The position numbers were made by a program, and so were the translations under genes. Shown here piece by piece: positions 35,541 through 46,699 of a DNA stretch of 64,000 bases. The number at the start of each line of letters is the position of its first letter. Position 1 is the stretch's first letter. Source of the stretch: Gordius sp. MW1 (lineage: Eukaryota > Nematomorpha > Gordioida > Gordea > Gordiidae). The stretch is taken from NCBI GenBank assembly GCA_964036665.1, contig OZ038526.1:16926001-16990000 (forward strand). The letters run 5' to 3'. The notes beneath the pieces were generated by a model. The model was not told the origin of the DNA. It saw only the letters and a program-made list of their open reading frames with translations, and did not search any database.

Positions 35541-38500
35541 TTTGCGTCTTTGCTTATTTTACCCGTCGTAACGTGTTACCACCTAAATTTTTGTGTTTTA
35601 CTACTATGCCAAACACCACTACTGCCCCATATCAGTTAAGGTCAAGTACCTCAACTGCCCCTACTACCACAGCACCCCCATTAGTAACTGACCCTACTAC
35701 TGAGGTCTACTCCCTCAACAACCCCTTCTCCTCCCACCAAGACAATGTCAATGACTCCATGATGGATTCTACAGGCCTTTCCTTTGATCCCAAGGAAGAC
35801 CCAGGTACACCGTTATCAAGCCAAACCGTGAACTGGTTGGCGCGGGAATTAAACCTTATGAAAGAGGACCTCAAAGCTATGAGGTACGCAAGTCTGCAAG
35901 AATCCGCCCGAAACCAACCTTTACCCATCTGGGCCCCAAAATCACAAGAATGAACATCCCAACAACCAATTCTCTAACCACCAAAGATAATTCCCCCTAT
36001 CATGTCGATGCAGCCACAGACAAGCATGGTCACACTAACTCATGATGAACTCAATCAGCTGATCGCAAGGGAAGTAGACAAAAAAATAACAGGCATCGAA
36101 CAAAGCGGGGAGGACTTACTGAGAATAAGACTCAAGGGACTTAAAGATGCTGACGAAAAGAACAAGATGGTACCGTCTGCTTGAACTTGGAGATGTATGG
36201 GATGATCATTCCAAAGCCACAGATGTTTTCTCCGAAAGAGTCAAAACAATTGCCATGGCCACATACTATGGATGGCAAGTTGTTACTGGCAAGACTAAGG
36301 ACTCGGCTGTAAAAAATTGTTTCTTACAAATGGGAGAACAAATCAATTCTTTTCGTTCTTATCCTCCGCAATCTATGCCTAGGAAGGCGCCCTTCAAAGG
36401 AAAGAAAGGGGCGCCTGAGGCTAGGAAAGAATGAACGTAAATGTGTAAGGACGGCAGCGGCGACCCTCAGCAGTGGTGTAAACCCGCCGAGCATCAATGG
36501 CGAACGGAGTGCTCCAACGTGGTTGAACAATTATATTCAAATCGCTAGGAGCATCGCCATTAACTCCGTTTCCATTGATGATGGCCCGGATGAGGGGACC
36601 CCTTCTTTAGATCACCCCTCTACGTCACTGCCTGAACACACAGATGTGCCGGAACATCTACTAATCCCCCTTCATGATGTCGGGTTAAATGGTGAACCGA
36701 CAACAATCGTAAATGAGCCTTCAAATATCCCTAACTTCCCTGCATTCTGGGATATATCTAACGGCAACAATTCACGATTTCCCCTTCCCCTGGATCTTGA
36801 CACCACGATCCTACGCCCCCATCGATCCCAATCCCCGTTCACTCGAAATATAGCAAGATATGGATTCAAACCCAGAATATCTCGAAAGGCTCTCGCAACC
36901 AACAACTGGCTATACTTTACTCCCAAATACGTCAGAGCGATCCCTAGAGTCCACCGCGATTAATCCGCCAAATAATCGATTCACGTATTGTGCGGAAAAA
37001 TCCCAGAACCATCCCCTCCCCAATGTACTTTATCCCAAAAACGGATGGTTCCCCACGCATGATAGCGGATTTATCAATCATCTCAAAGAACTTTTAGAAT
37101 ACCCCTTTTCGCTAAAATCCATTCCGCTCATCGCACGCCCCTTAGCCGAAGCAAATTTCGCATGTAAAACCGATATGAAAAGTGCCTTCTTCTCCATTCC
37201 CCTGGATCCATCAATCTCACATTTATTTGGATTTAAAAATGATAGAAAGAAATATTCATACCAAGTTCTTCCTATGGGAGCTAGTTTCTCCCCATTTGTT
37301 TTACAACAAGTAATGTTAGATCTATGCTCCAAATCAATCCTAACAGCAAGATACAACGTATACCGGGATGATATCCTCATCTACGGCCCTGACGCAAAGA
37401 AGGTAAGAACAGCCACTAACTCCTTCTTGAAGATGGCCAATAAATGGAATCTTTCCATTAACGTACTCAAGTCACAATTGACCCCTCAAACAATGCTCAA
37501 TTACCTAGGAATCATCATCAATTTGTTAATTGCTATGCAATTAATGGGCTCGTTTTTGGTTGTCCGTCCGTCGTCCGTCCGTCCGTCGTCCGTCCGTCCG
37601 TCGTCCGTCCACCAAGTTATTGGCGCCAGCCTTTTTAAAATTAAATTAATATATTGTTCTTGTTAATACCATTGATAATATGACTTTTTGACCGTCCGCA
37701 GGCTACTGACCATTGAAAAAAATTACCATTGGCCATATAAATCGAAATTTTTTGTTCGTTTTTGAATAGGTTAACATTGATAATTACCCTATGCCCTCCA
37801 CTACAAGGGCCTATGCCTCTACTGATATGGGTCCCTGTTAATTAAATTAATATTTTGTTCTTGTTAATACCATTGATAATATGACTTTTTGACCGTCCGC
37901 AGGCTACTGACCATTGAAAAAAATTACCATTGGCCAAATAAATCGAAATTTTTTGTTCGTTTTCGAATAGGTTACCATTGATAATTACCCTATGCCCTCC
38001 ACTACAAGGGCCTATGCCTCTACTGATGTGGGTCTCTGTGCTCCTACAAAAGTTTTAATTGCTATGCAATTTATGGGCTCACTTTCCATTTTCCGAATGT
38101 CTTGTCACGCGCCGAATGTCTTGCACCGAATGTCTTGTCACGCTTTTTTTAACAGTATAGATATTGCTATTATTAATTTAACTAGTTTTTAGGTTCAAAT
38201 CCCGGTTAATTTAACCAGTTTTTGGGTTCGAAACCCGGGTTTTTTTTTGACTATTATGGTTGTTCCTGTTACTACCAATGCTATTATAACTTTTTAGCCG
38301 TCCGCTGGCTACTGACCGATGGAAAAAATGACCATTGGCCAAAATGGGAATCGGAATTATTTTTTTCGTTTTTTTTGACTCTTATGATTGTTCTTGTTAC
38401 TATCATTGATAATAAGACTTTTTGGCCGTCCGCTGGCTGCTGACCAATGAAAAAAAATGACCATTGGCCAAAATGTGATTCGAAAATTTTTTTTTCGTTT

Positions 38501-40407
38501 TTTTTTTACTCTTATGATTGTCCTTGTTACTATCATTGATAATAAGACTTTTTGGCCGTCCGCTGGCTGCTGACCAATGAAAAAAATGACCATTGGCCAA
38601 AATGTGAATCCGAGTTTATTTTTTCGTTTTTTTTTGACTATTATGATTGTTCCTGTTCCTACCATTGCTATTATGACTTTTTGGCCGTCCGCTGGCTGCT
38701 GACCAATGGAATAAAATGACCATTGGCCAAAATGTGATTCGAAAATTTTTTTTTCGTTTTTTTTACTATTATGGATTCATATCCACTTTTACCGTGTCCT
38801 GGCTGCTGACCAATGGAAAAAAATGACCATTGGCCAAAATGTGATTCGAAAATTTTTTTTCGTTTTTTTTTACTCTTATGAATTTATATCCATTTTTACC
38901 GTGTGCTGGCTGCTGACCAATGGAAAAAAATGACCATTGGCCAAAGTGAGCATCAAGTTTTTTTTCCGTTTTTTTGGCTATCATTGACTTATAGAGTATC
39001 TGTTGGTACTGACCAATGGAGAAAAAATGACCATTCGCCAAATTTTTGATTTTTTTAATTAAAAATTGTTCAAATTCAACAAAAATTTCTCCCAACAATT
39101 CTGCAAATTCTTAACATTGTGATGTTTTATAATATAATGTTTGTTAGACCCATAATCACTAAAGGCCGTAAAAACTAATGTAATACGCAACTAGATGCAA
39201 ACACTAAATCTAACCTTAAACCCTTGCCTATATTACATTTTGCCTATAATACATTTTGCCTATAAATGGAAAATTTGTATAAATAATTAATTAATCATTA
39301 GTCATTTAATACCCCCCTATAGGCATTCTCGCCCCTTCCTACCTTTCTCGTCCATAAATTGCATAGCAAATATGATACATTTATACGAAGTAAAGATGAG
39401 TCGTCCCCCCTTCCCTTCCCCCCTTCCCTTCCCCCCTTCCCTTCTCCCCTCCCCTTCTCCCCTCCCCCTTCCCACGAGGGCCGAAAGCCCGAGTCTAACC
39501 ACACTTTGGCAATAAACAACAAATTTTTACGAAAAATAGATGCGGCACGAGTTATAATTGACCACTTCATCTTAGACGGTACCAAACCTCACCCGTTAGT
39601 ATCGCAAACATGTCTGGGAATTCTAACCCACTACACTTATATGATCACTGGATGGACCAAGTTCTTGTCACCAGCTCAATCTACTTTTAGGTTCGACGGC
39701 AATTCCTTTCAACGCGCAACTACTAGCCCAAAAAACTATTGCTTTAAAAGTCCTGCTTAACAAATCCATCCCAATGGTCACTGATTACGACCATTCAGCA
39801 TGTGGTGACGCATCCACATCTCACATTGGCATTTATTTCATGGCAGAATTCATGTCTGTCAAAACCTCCGACGCATTAGCATTATTCAGATGTGAAAATT
39901 AAATCCCCACCATAAACTTACTCGAGCTATTGGCAATTCCTTTAGCATACTTACGAGTCATGGTGGAATACCCCAATATGACACCTGCAATATACACGGA
40001 CTCAAAGACAGCATTCTATATCTTTAAGAAGGGATCCGCACACGCCCCACATCTGGAAGGAGCCTTCTCTAAGATTATCCTATGCATCGGACTTGATAAT
40101 GTACTCAAAATAAAAAATGGACTGAAATGGATCCCTACCAACGAAAACATGGCAGACCTACCCTCCAGAGAGTTTTTTGACGACCAATACATGGTGGATT
40201 TAATAGCAGCATACATCACACCTCCACCCAATATACCGAACGAACGATATTAAAAAATAAAAAATTACCCAGAACAGCCGGTTTGCTATTACCAAAGACC
40301 CACAATGTTCTTAAGAATCTTAGTATAATTACCCCCCTATATTTTACACTATATTCTTTGCGTCTTTGCTTTTTTACCCGTCGTAACGTGTTACCACCTA
40401 AATTTTT
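35541..40407 (+). mobile_element. broken RT-RNase H retroelement fossil (DIRS-like or LTR kin), split by a HINE
   Basis: A ~51-bp sequence starting 'tttgcgtctttgctt' lies at both limits (35,541 and 40,357), probably terminal or split direct repeats. Parts in order: a gag-like, S/T/P-rich region (35,600-36,430); an RT region (about 36,990-37,520) with DMKSAFFSIPLD, LPMGASFSPF and a degenerate catalytic string YRDDILIY; the HINE insertion; then an RNase H-like region (about 39,760-40,250) with INLLELLAIPLAYL, YTDSKTAFYIFKKG and WIPTNENMADLPSR. The RNase H tail resembles that of DIRS elements. No tyrosine recombinase or integrase was recognised. The copy has several breaks in addition to the insertion. 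Fairly young by its legibility. Confidence 0.65.
37525..39494 (+). mobile_element. HINE/DINE-like composite element, copy E (complete, in retroelement pol)
   Basis: About 1.97 kb inserted between the RT and RNase H parts of the fossil, so both limits are set by the host sequence. The left end is TTAATTGCTATGCAATTAAT (37,526) and the right end is the hairpin GGGCCGAAAGCCC plus GAGT (39,494). Inside: a GTCCGTCC microsatellite (37,562-37,610), 'accgaatgtcttgtcacgc' repeats (38,085-38,145), 128-bp minisatellite units (about 37,640-39,060), the unique block at 39,060-39,200, 'gcctatattacattttgcc' repeats, and a polypyrimidine tract. Confidence 0.8.
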
Positions 40408-41097
40408 CATTTTCCAATGTCACATATATAATTATTGCGAATTGGTTTATAAAATAAAATAAAAACGAGATGGTGAAACCGTTGGCATAACATCCGCAGG
40501 GAGAACCTCGGGTTCTCCCTGAAATTTTTTAAATTTCGTGTTTAGTTGACCCCGATCACCATTATCTTAGATAAGAATCTCCACTCATAGATGTCGCTCT
40601 ACGAATTTTACCCTGTATTTTAGCTACAATTTACCCCGTATATTATCCTCATGGGCGTTACCAATATCACAAAATATATAAACAAACCTCTTATTTTAGC
40701 CGAAAAACAATCTAACACCACTTAATTGAGCACCCTCAAGAATTTTACCATTTGACTAATAAAAATAATAAATTTTTTAGAGTTTTAGAACGGCACCAAA
40801 TTTAATAAATAGGTCATAAGTCTTAGGGTTAGATTACAGTTTATAAATAATAATTTATATCACTAACAATACAAATCAAACTGAAAAGAAACCTTTTAAC
40901 CATAAACAATCTTATAGATTTAAATATATGGAACTACGTTTAGAAATCGCCTCTGCACCAGCAATATATGACTATCGTACAGATTCTAATGTCAATAAAA
41001 ATAAGACCAATCGTTTGCAGCGGAAAAATTTAATGGCCTTAATCGGACATTGCGAACAATTTAAAAACTAATACACATTAATTAAATGAGAAAAAAA
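40408..41097. other. 3' flank of the retroelement, no gene
   Basis: AT-rich. Contains the perfect hairpin at 40,497-40,521 (separate entry). Nothing else recognised. Confidence 0.4.
40497..40521. repeat. perfect 11-bp stem-loop near the retroelement 3' end
   Basis: CAGGGAGAACC, loop TCG, GGTTCTCCCTG. It is followed by A/T-rich sequence. It may belong to the retroelement's untranslated end. Function unknown. Confidence 0.75.
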
Positions 41098-43036
41098 ACT
41101 CGGGCCTTCGGGCCTCGTGGGAAGGGGGAGGGGAGAAGGGGAGGGGAGAAGGGAAGGGGGGACGACTCATCTTTACTTCGTATAAATGTATCATATTTGC
41201 TATGCAATTTATGAGCGAGAAAGGTGGGAAGGGGCGAGAATGCCTATAGGGGGGTATTAAATGCCTAATGATTAATTAATTATTTATACAAATTTTCCAT
41301 TTATAGGCAAAATGTAATATAGGCAAAATGTAATATAGGCAAGGGTTAGGGTTAGATTTAGTGTTTGCATCTAGTTGCGTATTACATTAGTTTTTACGGC
41401 CTTTAGTGATTATGGGTCTAACAAACATTATATTATAAAACATCACAATGTTAAGAATTTGCAGAATTGTTGGGAGAAATTTTTGTTGTGAACAATTTTT
41501 AATTAAAAAAAACAAAAATTTGGCGAATGGTCATTTTTTCTCCATTGGTCAGTACCAACAGATACTCTATAAGTCAATGATAGCCAAAAAAACGGGAAAA
41601 AAAATTTGATGCTCACTTTGGCCAATGGTCATTTTTTCCCATGGGTCAGCAGCCAGCACACGGTAAAAATGAATATAAATTCATAAGAGTAAAAAAAACG
41701 AAAAAAAAATTTTCGAATCACATTTTGGCCAATGGTCATTTTATTCCATTGGTCAGCAGCCAGGACACGGTAAAAGTGGATATAAATTCATAATAGTCAA
41801 AAAAACGAAGAAAAAAATTTTCGAATCACATTTTGGCCAATGGTCATTTTATTCCATTGGTCAGCAGCCAGCGGACGGCCAAAAAGTCATAATAGCAATG
41901 GTAGGAACAGGAACAATCATAATAGTCAAAAAAAAACGAAAAAAACAATTTCGATTCACATTTAGGCCAATGGTCATTTTTTCCATCGGTCAGGAGCCAG
42001 CGGACGGCCAAAAAGTCATAATAGCAATGGTAGTAACAGGAATAATCATAATAGTCAAAAATAAACGAAAAAATAAACTCGGATTCACATTTTGGCCAAT
42101 GGTCATTTTTTCATTGGTCAGCAGCCAGCGGACGGCCAAAAAGTCTTATTATCAATGATAGTAACAAGAACAATCGTAATAGTCAAAACTAAAACGAAAA
42201 AAAAACTTGGAATCACATTTTGGCCAATGGTCATTTTTTCCATCGGTCAGCAGCCAGCGGACGGCCAAAAAGTCTTAATAGCAATGGTAGTAACAGGAAC
42301 AATCATAATAATCAACAAAAAAAACGAAAAAATAAACTTGGATTCACATTTTGGCCAATGGTCATTTTTTTCATTGGTCAGCAGCCAGCAGACGGCCAAA
42401 AAGTCATAATAGCAGTGGTAGTAACAGGAAAAATCATAATAGTCAAAAAAAAACGAAAAAATAAACTTGGATTCACATTTTGGCCAATGGTCATTTTTTC
42501 TTTGGTCAGCAGCCAGTGGACGGCCGAAAAGTCGTATTAGCAATGGTAGTAACAGGAACAATCATAATAATCAAAAAAAAAGAAAAAATAAACTTGGATT
42601 CACATTTTGGCCAATGGTCATTTTTTTCATTGGTCAGCAGCCAGCAGACGGCCAAAAAGTCTTATTATCAATGGTAGTAACAAGAACAATCATAAGAGTC
42701 TAAAAAAACTCCGAGATTCTAACCCAAACCCTTGTAGTGAAGGGCATAGGGTAATTATAGCAATTAATATCAATGTTACCCAATTCAAAAACGAATAAGA
42801 TATACTTATGCATTAATTTAACGTAGCAATTAAAACCCGACCCCGCCCGAAATCGAGGGAGATAGAGATGAGGGGTGGGGCACCTCTTTCTCATGCATTA
42901 ATTTAAAAAATCGATAACCTAATATACCCAATGCAAATAGATAGGGAGGGTAACGGACAACAAACAACGGACAACGGACGGACGGACAACGGACGGACAA
43001 CCAAAAAACGAGCCCATAAATTGCATAGCAATTAAT
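41098..43036 (-). mobile_element. HINE/DINE-like composite element, copy F (complete)
   Basis: A mirror image of copy E. It starts with ACTCGGGCCTTCGGGCC at 41,098, then a GGGAGAAGGGG tract, 'tgctatgcaatttatgagcg', 'gcctataggggggtattaaa' and the unique block. The 128-bp units lie at about 41,520-42,715. Then come a CGGAC microsatellite and the end 'gcccataaattgcatagc' plus 'aattaat' at 43,036. Length is 1.94 kb. It forms an inverted pair with copy E, 1.6 kb apart. Confidence 0.8.
41520..42715 (-). repeat. minisatellite array, about 128-bp unit, about nine units
   Basis: Regular units of 'ttggccaatggtcatttttt' + 'ggtcagcagccag' + 'cggacggccaaaaagtc' + 'atagcaatggtagtaacagg'. Homogeneous over the central part, which suggests recent amplification. 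Confidence 0.85.
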
Positions 43037-43620
43037 AAATGAAAATAATAGCAATCAATATGAATTTAAAAACTTCTTTTTGTTTACTGTAGATGGTGAA
43101 TTGGATAATAAAATTCAGATTTGTGCATAACAATTAATAATATTAAGCAATTATTGCATAGCAATTAATATAATAAAAACAATTAAAACATATGAAGTGG
43201 TTTATTTCATTATTTAGAAGAGATACTTATGCAAAAAAATGAATAATGATAATAAAACACTTCATTTGGTGACCCCGACGTGATGGTTAAGTACAAGCGA
43301 GGGACTATTAAAATAAAAATCACGTGATGGTTAAGTACAAGCGAGGGGCTATTAAAATAAAAATCACGTGATGGTTAAGTACAAGCGAGGGGCTCTAAAA
43401 TAAAGTAACGTGTTAGAATTCGCCTAGACGGGGTTAAGGGAAAGTAGCGTGCGAAAGAGCCTCTACACATATATTGAAATTTAATTGAATAATAATAATG
43501 AACTTGCGACGTAACAAGCAGCGACATGCAATAGCTCCGCTATTGCCTGTTATGACCGTACACCTAAAAATGACACAGGTATTGTAAGGATATCTCAAAA
43601 AATTTACAGGTGCTAAATTA
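43037..43620 (-). repeat. segment shared with 27,620-28,020, containing 44-bp tandem repeats
   Basis: The first part is the reverse complement of the 27.6-28.0 kb segment, including 'ttattgcatagcaattaata' and 'gcgacatgcaatagctccgc'. A 44-bp unit starting 'acgtgatggttaagtacaag' is repeated three times at 43,278, 43,322 and 43,366. Confidence 0.7.
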
Positions 43621-43627
43621 AAACTTT

Positions 43628-44515
43628 TTCAATCACATTTTGGCCAATGGTCATTTTTTTCATTGGTCAGCAGCCAGGACACGGTAAAAGTGGATATAAA
43701 TTCATAATAGTCAAAAAAACGAGAGAAAAAAAAATTCGAATCACATTTTGGCCAATGGTCATTTTTTTCCATTGGTCAGCAGCCAACAGACGGCCAAAAA
43801 GCCATATTATCAATAGTAGTAACAAGAACAATCATAATAGTCAAAAAAAACGAAAAAAATAAACTTGGATTCACATTTTGGCCAATGGTCATTTTTTTCC
43901 ATTGGTCAGCAGCCAACGGACGGCCAAAAAGTCTTTATTAACAAGAACAATATATTAATTTAAAACAAAAAAATTAAAAAAAATTTGGCCTCTCCGGGAT
44001 TCGAACCCACATCAAGAGAGGCATAGACTGGGGGGGGCACAGGGACCCATATCAGTAAAGGCATAGGCTCTGCTAGGAAAGGGCATAGGGTAATTGTCAA
44101 TGTTACCAAAAAAACGAAAAAAATAATTTCGATTCACATTTTGGCCGGTGGTCATTTTTTCCATCGGTCAGCAGCCAGCGGACGGCCAAAAAGTCAAAAT
44201 AGCAATGGTAGTAACAGGAACAATCATAATAGTCAAAAAAAACGAAAAAAAAACTTGGATTCACGTTTTGGCCAATGGTCATTTTTTTCATCGGTCAGCA
44301 TCCAACGGACGGCCAAAAAGTCTTATTATCAATGGTAGTAACAAGAACAATCATAAGAGTCAAAAAAAAAACCGGGATTCGAACCCAAAAACTAGTTAAA
44401 TTAACAAAAATTAAAAGTAAACAAAATAAGACATTCGGTGCACACTCGGTGCGTGACACGAATAGCGGGACAAACAAAATGGAAAGTGAGCCCATAAATT
44501 GCATAGCAATTAATA
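43628..44515 (-). mobile_element. HINE/DINE-like element, partial copy G
   Basis: Minisatellite units (43,630-43,960 and 44,125-44,360) flank the block with B-box-like 'gggattcgaaccc'. The 'cattcggtgcacactcggtg' repeat follows. The end 'gagcccataaattgcatagc' plus 'aattaataa' abuts the next copy directly at 44,518. Confidence 0.65.
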
Positions 44516-44517
44516 AA

Positions 44518-44748
44518 AAACTCGGGCCTTCGGCCCTCGTGGGAAGGGGGAGAAGGGAAGGGGAAGGGGAAGGGGAAGGGGAAGGGGAAGGGGAAGGGGA
44601 AGGGGAAGGGGAAGGGGAAGGGGAGGAGGGGAAGGGGAGGAGGGGAAGGGGAGGAGGGGAAGGGGAGGAGGGGAAGGGAAGGGGGGACGACTCATCTATA
44701 CTCCGTATAAATGTATCATATTTGCTATGCAATTTATGGGCGAGGCGA
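44518..44748 (-). mobile_element. HINE/DINE-like element, right-end module only, with (AAGGGG)n
   Basis: It starts ACTCGGGCCTTCGGCCC, then about 130 bp of AAGGGG repeats (44,555-44,690), 'gggggacgactcatctatac' and 'tatgcaatttatgggcgagg', then stops. The hexamer expansion is much longer than in the other copies. It is placed head to tail right after copy G. Confidence 0.7.
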
Positions 44749-45045
44749 GAAAGGTGTATTGTTTTCAAGAATAATAAATTTATCAAAATATTTTTATAAC
44801 AAATTTGTTATACCTTTGTTAGAATATAGCTAATATTTAATTTTAGACAATTTATCTCCCTTAAAAAACTTAGGAAGAACGTCGAGCCAGGTTGTGAGGA
44901 GATAACTCACTTCTATTTAAATTCGTGATTTGTGACTATTTGTGTCTCTTACTTGACTAATTAAAATTCCTTTCATACCAAGAATTAACAAATAAACTAG
45001 TAATTTAGAGTATAATAATTTTTTTATTTTACAAAAAAATACACT
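44749..45045. other. AT-rich spacer, nothing recognised
   Basis: No gene or repeat assigned. Confidence 0.45.
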
Positions 45046-45049
45046 ATTA

Positions 45050-46398
45050 TTTTTTTCATTGGTCAGTAGTCAGCGGACGGCCAAAAAGTCATATAATCAA
45101 TGGTATTAACAAGAACAATATATTAATTTAATTAAAAAAAAATACTTAAAACATATGAAAGATAAGAGTATAGTGAAATGCAGTAAATTAATAAATGGGG
45201 TAAATCACTAAGTTTAAAAACGGGTATATGTGCCAAAATTCAAAAATATTTAAAATTAGGCGTGTAACAAACATTATATTATAAAAGATCACAATGTTAA
45301 AATTTTGCAGAATTGTTGGGAGAAATTTTTTGTTGAATTTGAACAATTTTTAATTAAAAAAATCAGAACAAAATTTTAACAGCAATAGAAGATTTTTGGA
45401 TTTACATTTTGGCCAATGGTCATTTTTTTCCTTTGGTCAGTAGCCAGGACAAGTTAAAAGTCGATATAAATACATAAAAGTCAAAAAAAAAGAAAAAAAA
45501 ATTTCGATTCACACTTTGGCCAGTGATCCTTTTTTTCATTGGTCAGTACCAAGAGACAGTCTATTAATATATAAGAGCTAAAAAAACGAAAAAAAATTTT
45601 CGATTAACATTTTGGCCAATGGTCATTTTTTCCATTGGTCAGCAGCCACCAGGCCAAAAAGCCATATTATGAATGGTATTAACAGGAACAATCATAAGAG
45701 TCAAAAAAAACAAAAAAATTTCGATTTACATTTTGGCCAATGGTCATTTTTTTCCATTGGTCAGGAGCAAGGGGACGGCCAAAAAGTCATATTATCAATG
45801 GTATTAACAAGAACATTATACAAATTTTCCATTTAATTAAAAAAAACGGGATTCGACCCACATTAAAAATAGAGGCATAGGCTTTTGTAGGGGAGGGCAT
45901 AGGGTAAATATCAATGTTAACCAATTAAAAAACGAAAAATTAAAAATTTCGATTTATTTGGCCAATGGTCTATTTCTTTGGTCAGTAGCCTGCGGACGGT
46001 CAAAAAGTCATATTATCAATGGTATCAACAAGAACATATTATTAATTTAATTTTAAAAATATAAATGTTATAGCTATATATAAGTGATATTATCCCAAAA
46101 ATATTTGCAGGTCTCATAGCTCAGTGGATTAAACGACTGACCTAGGTTCAATAGATACTTAGTTCGATTCCCGCACGTATCTCGTGTTAATTAAAGAGGG
46201 AGATAGAGATGAGGTAGGTAGGGCACCTCTTATGCATTAATTTAAAAAATCGATAAAAAATTCCCCTCCTTTTCTATACTGTTGGTGAAAAACATTCGGT
46301 GCCATTCGGTGCTTGACACGAACAGCGTGACAAGACACCGAATAGGCGGACAAACAAAATCAAAAGCGAGCCCATAAATTGCATAGCAATTAATAACA
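45050..46398 (-). mobile_element. HINE/DINE-like element, copy I (partial)
   Basis: It has minisatellite units at 45,050-45,110 and 45,405-46,040, the ~100-bp unique block shared with copies B, E and F near 45,270-45,360, then a tRNA-like segment (46,108). The 'gagatagagatgaggtagg' block, 'gacaagacaccgaat' repeats and the end 'gagcccataaattgcatagc' follow at 46,370-46,396. No hairpin end on the left. Confidence 0.55.
46108..46190 (+). repeat. tRNA-like / SINE-head segment
   Basis: It has an A-box-like TAGCTCAGTGG (46,117-46,127) and a B-box-like GTTCGATTCCC (46,162-46,172) about 35 nt apart, as in a tRNA internal promoter. The arms do not close into a clean cloverleaf, so it is a tRNA pseudogene or tRNA-derived SINE head rather than a working tRNA. 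Confidence 0.45.
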
Positions 46399-46695
46399 TC
46401 TACAATATCGGGTCACATTTAATTTGAAATTAGTTTTGCAATTGAACCATATAATAAATTTAAACTGACTTTTATTTGTTTTATGAATATAAATTTAAGT
46501 TTAAATTAATGAACTACCTCTTTACACTATTTAAATACAATTTAAAAATATTATTTTGTTGATATATTGTACCTTTCAAGAGTCAAATTTAAATTTGCGT
46601 CAATTTAAAACAATCAGATTTAAAAAACCAAAGAAATTTAATTGACTAAATAAAAGATCTTCAATTATACATTTCGATATTAATTAAAAAATTCG
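46399..46695. other. AT-rich spacer, nothing recognised
   Basis: No gene or repeat assigned. Confidence 0.45.
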
Positions 46696-46699
46696 GTGG

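Noticed and set aside
41898-42703. Many overlapping open frames with similar proteins (MANGHFFHWSAASGRPKS and the like)
   Set aside because: They are translations of the 128-bp minisatellite in several frames. The unit length is not a multiple of 3, so frames shift between units and no gene is implied. The same applies to those at 7.3, 27.1, 38.4, 44.2 and 47.1 kb.
46108-46190. A functional tRNA gene
   Set aside because: A- and B-box-like strings are present, but acceptor, D and anticodon stems do not pair into a cloverleaf. Kept only as a tRNA-like repeat.
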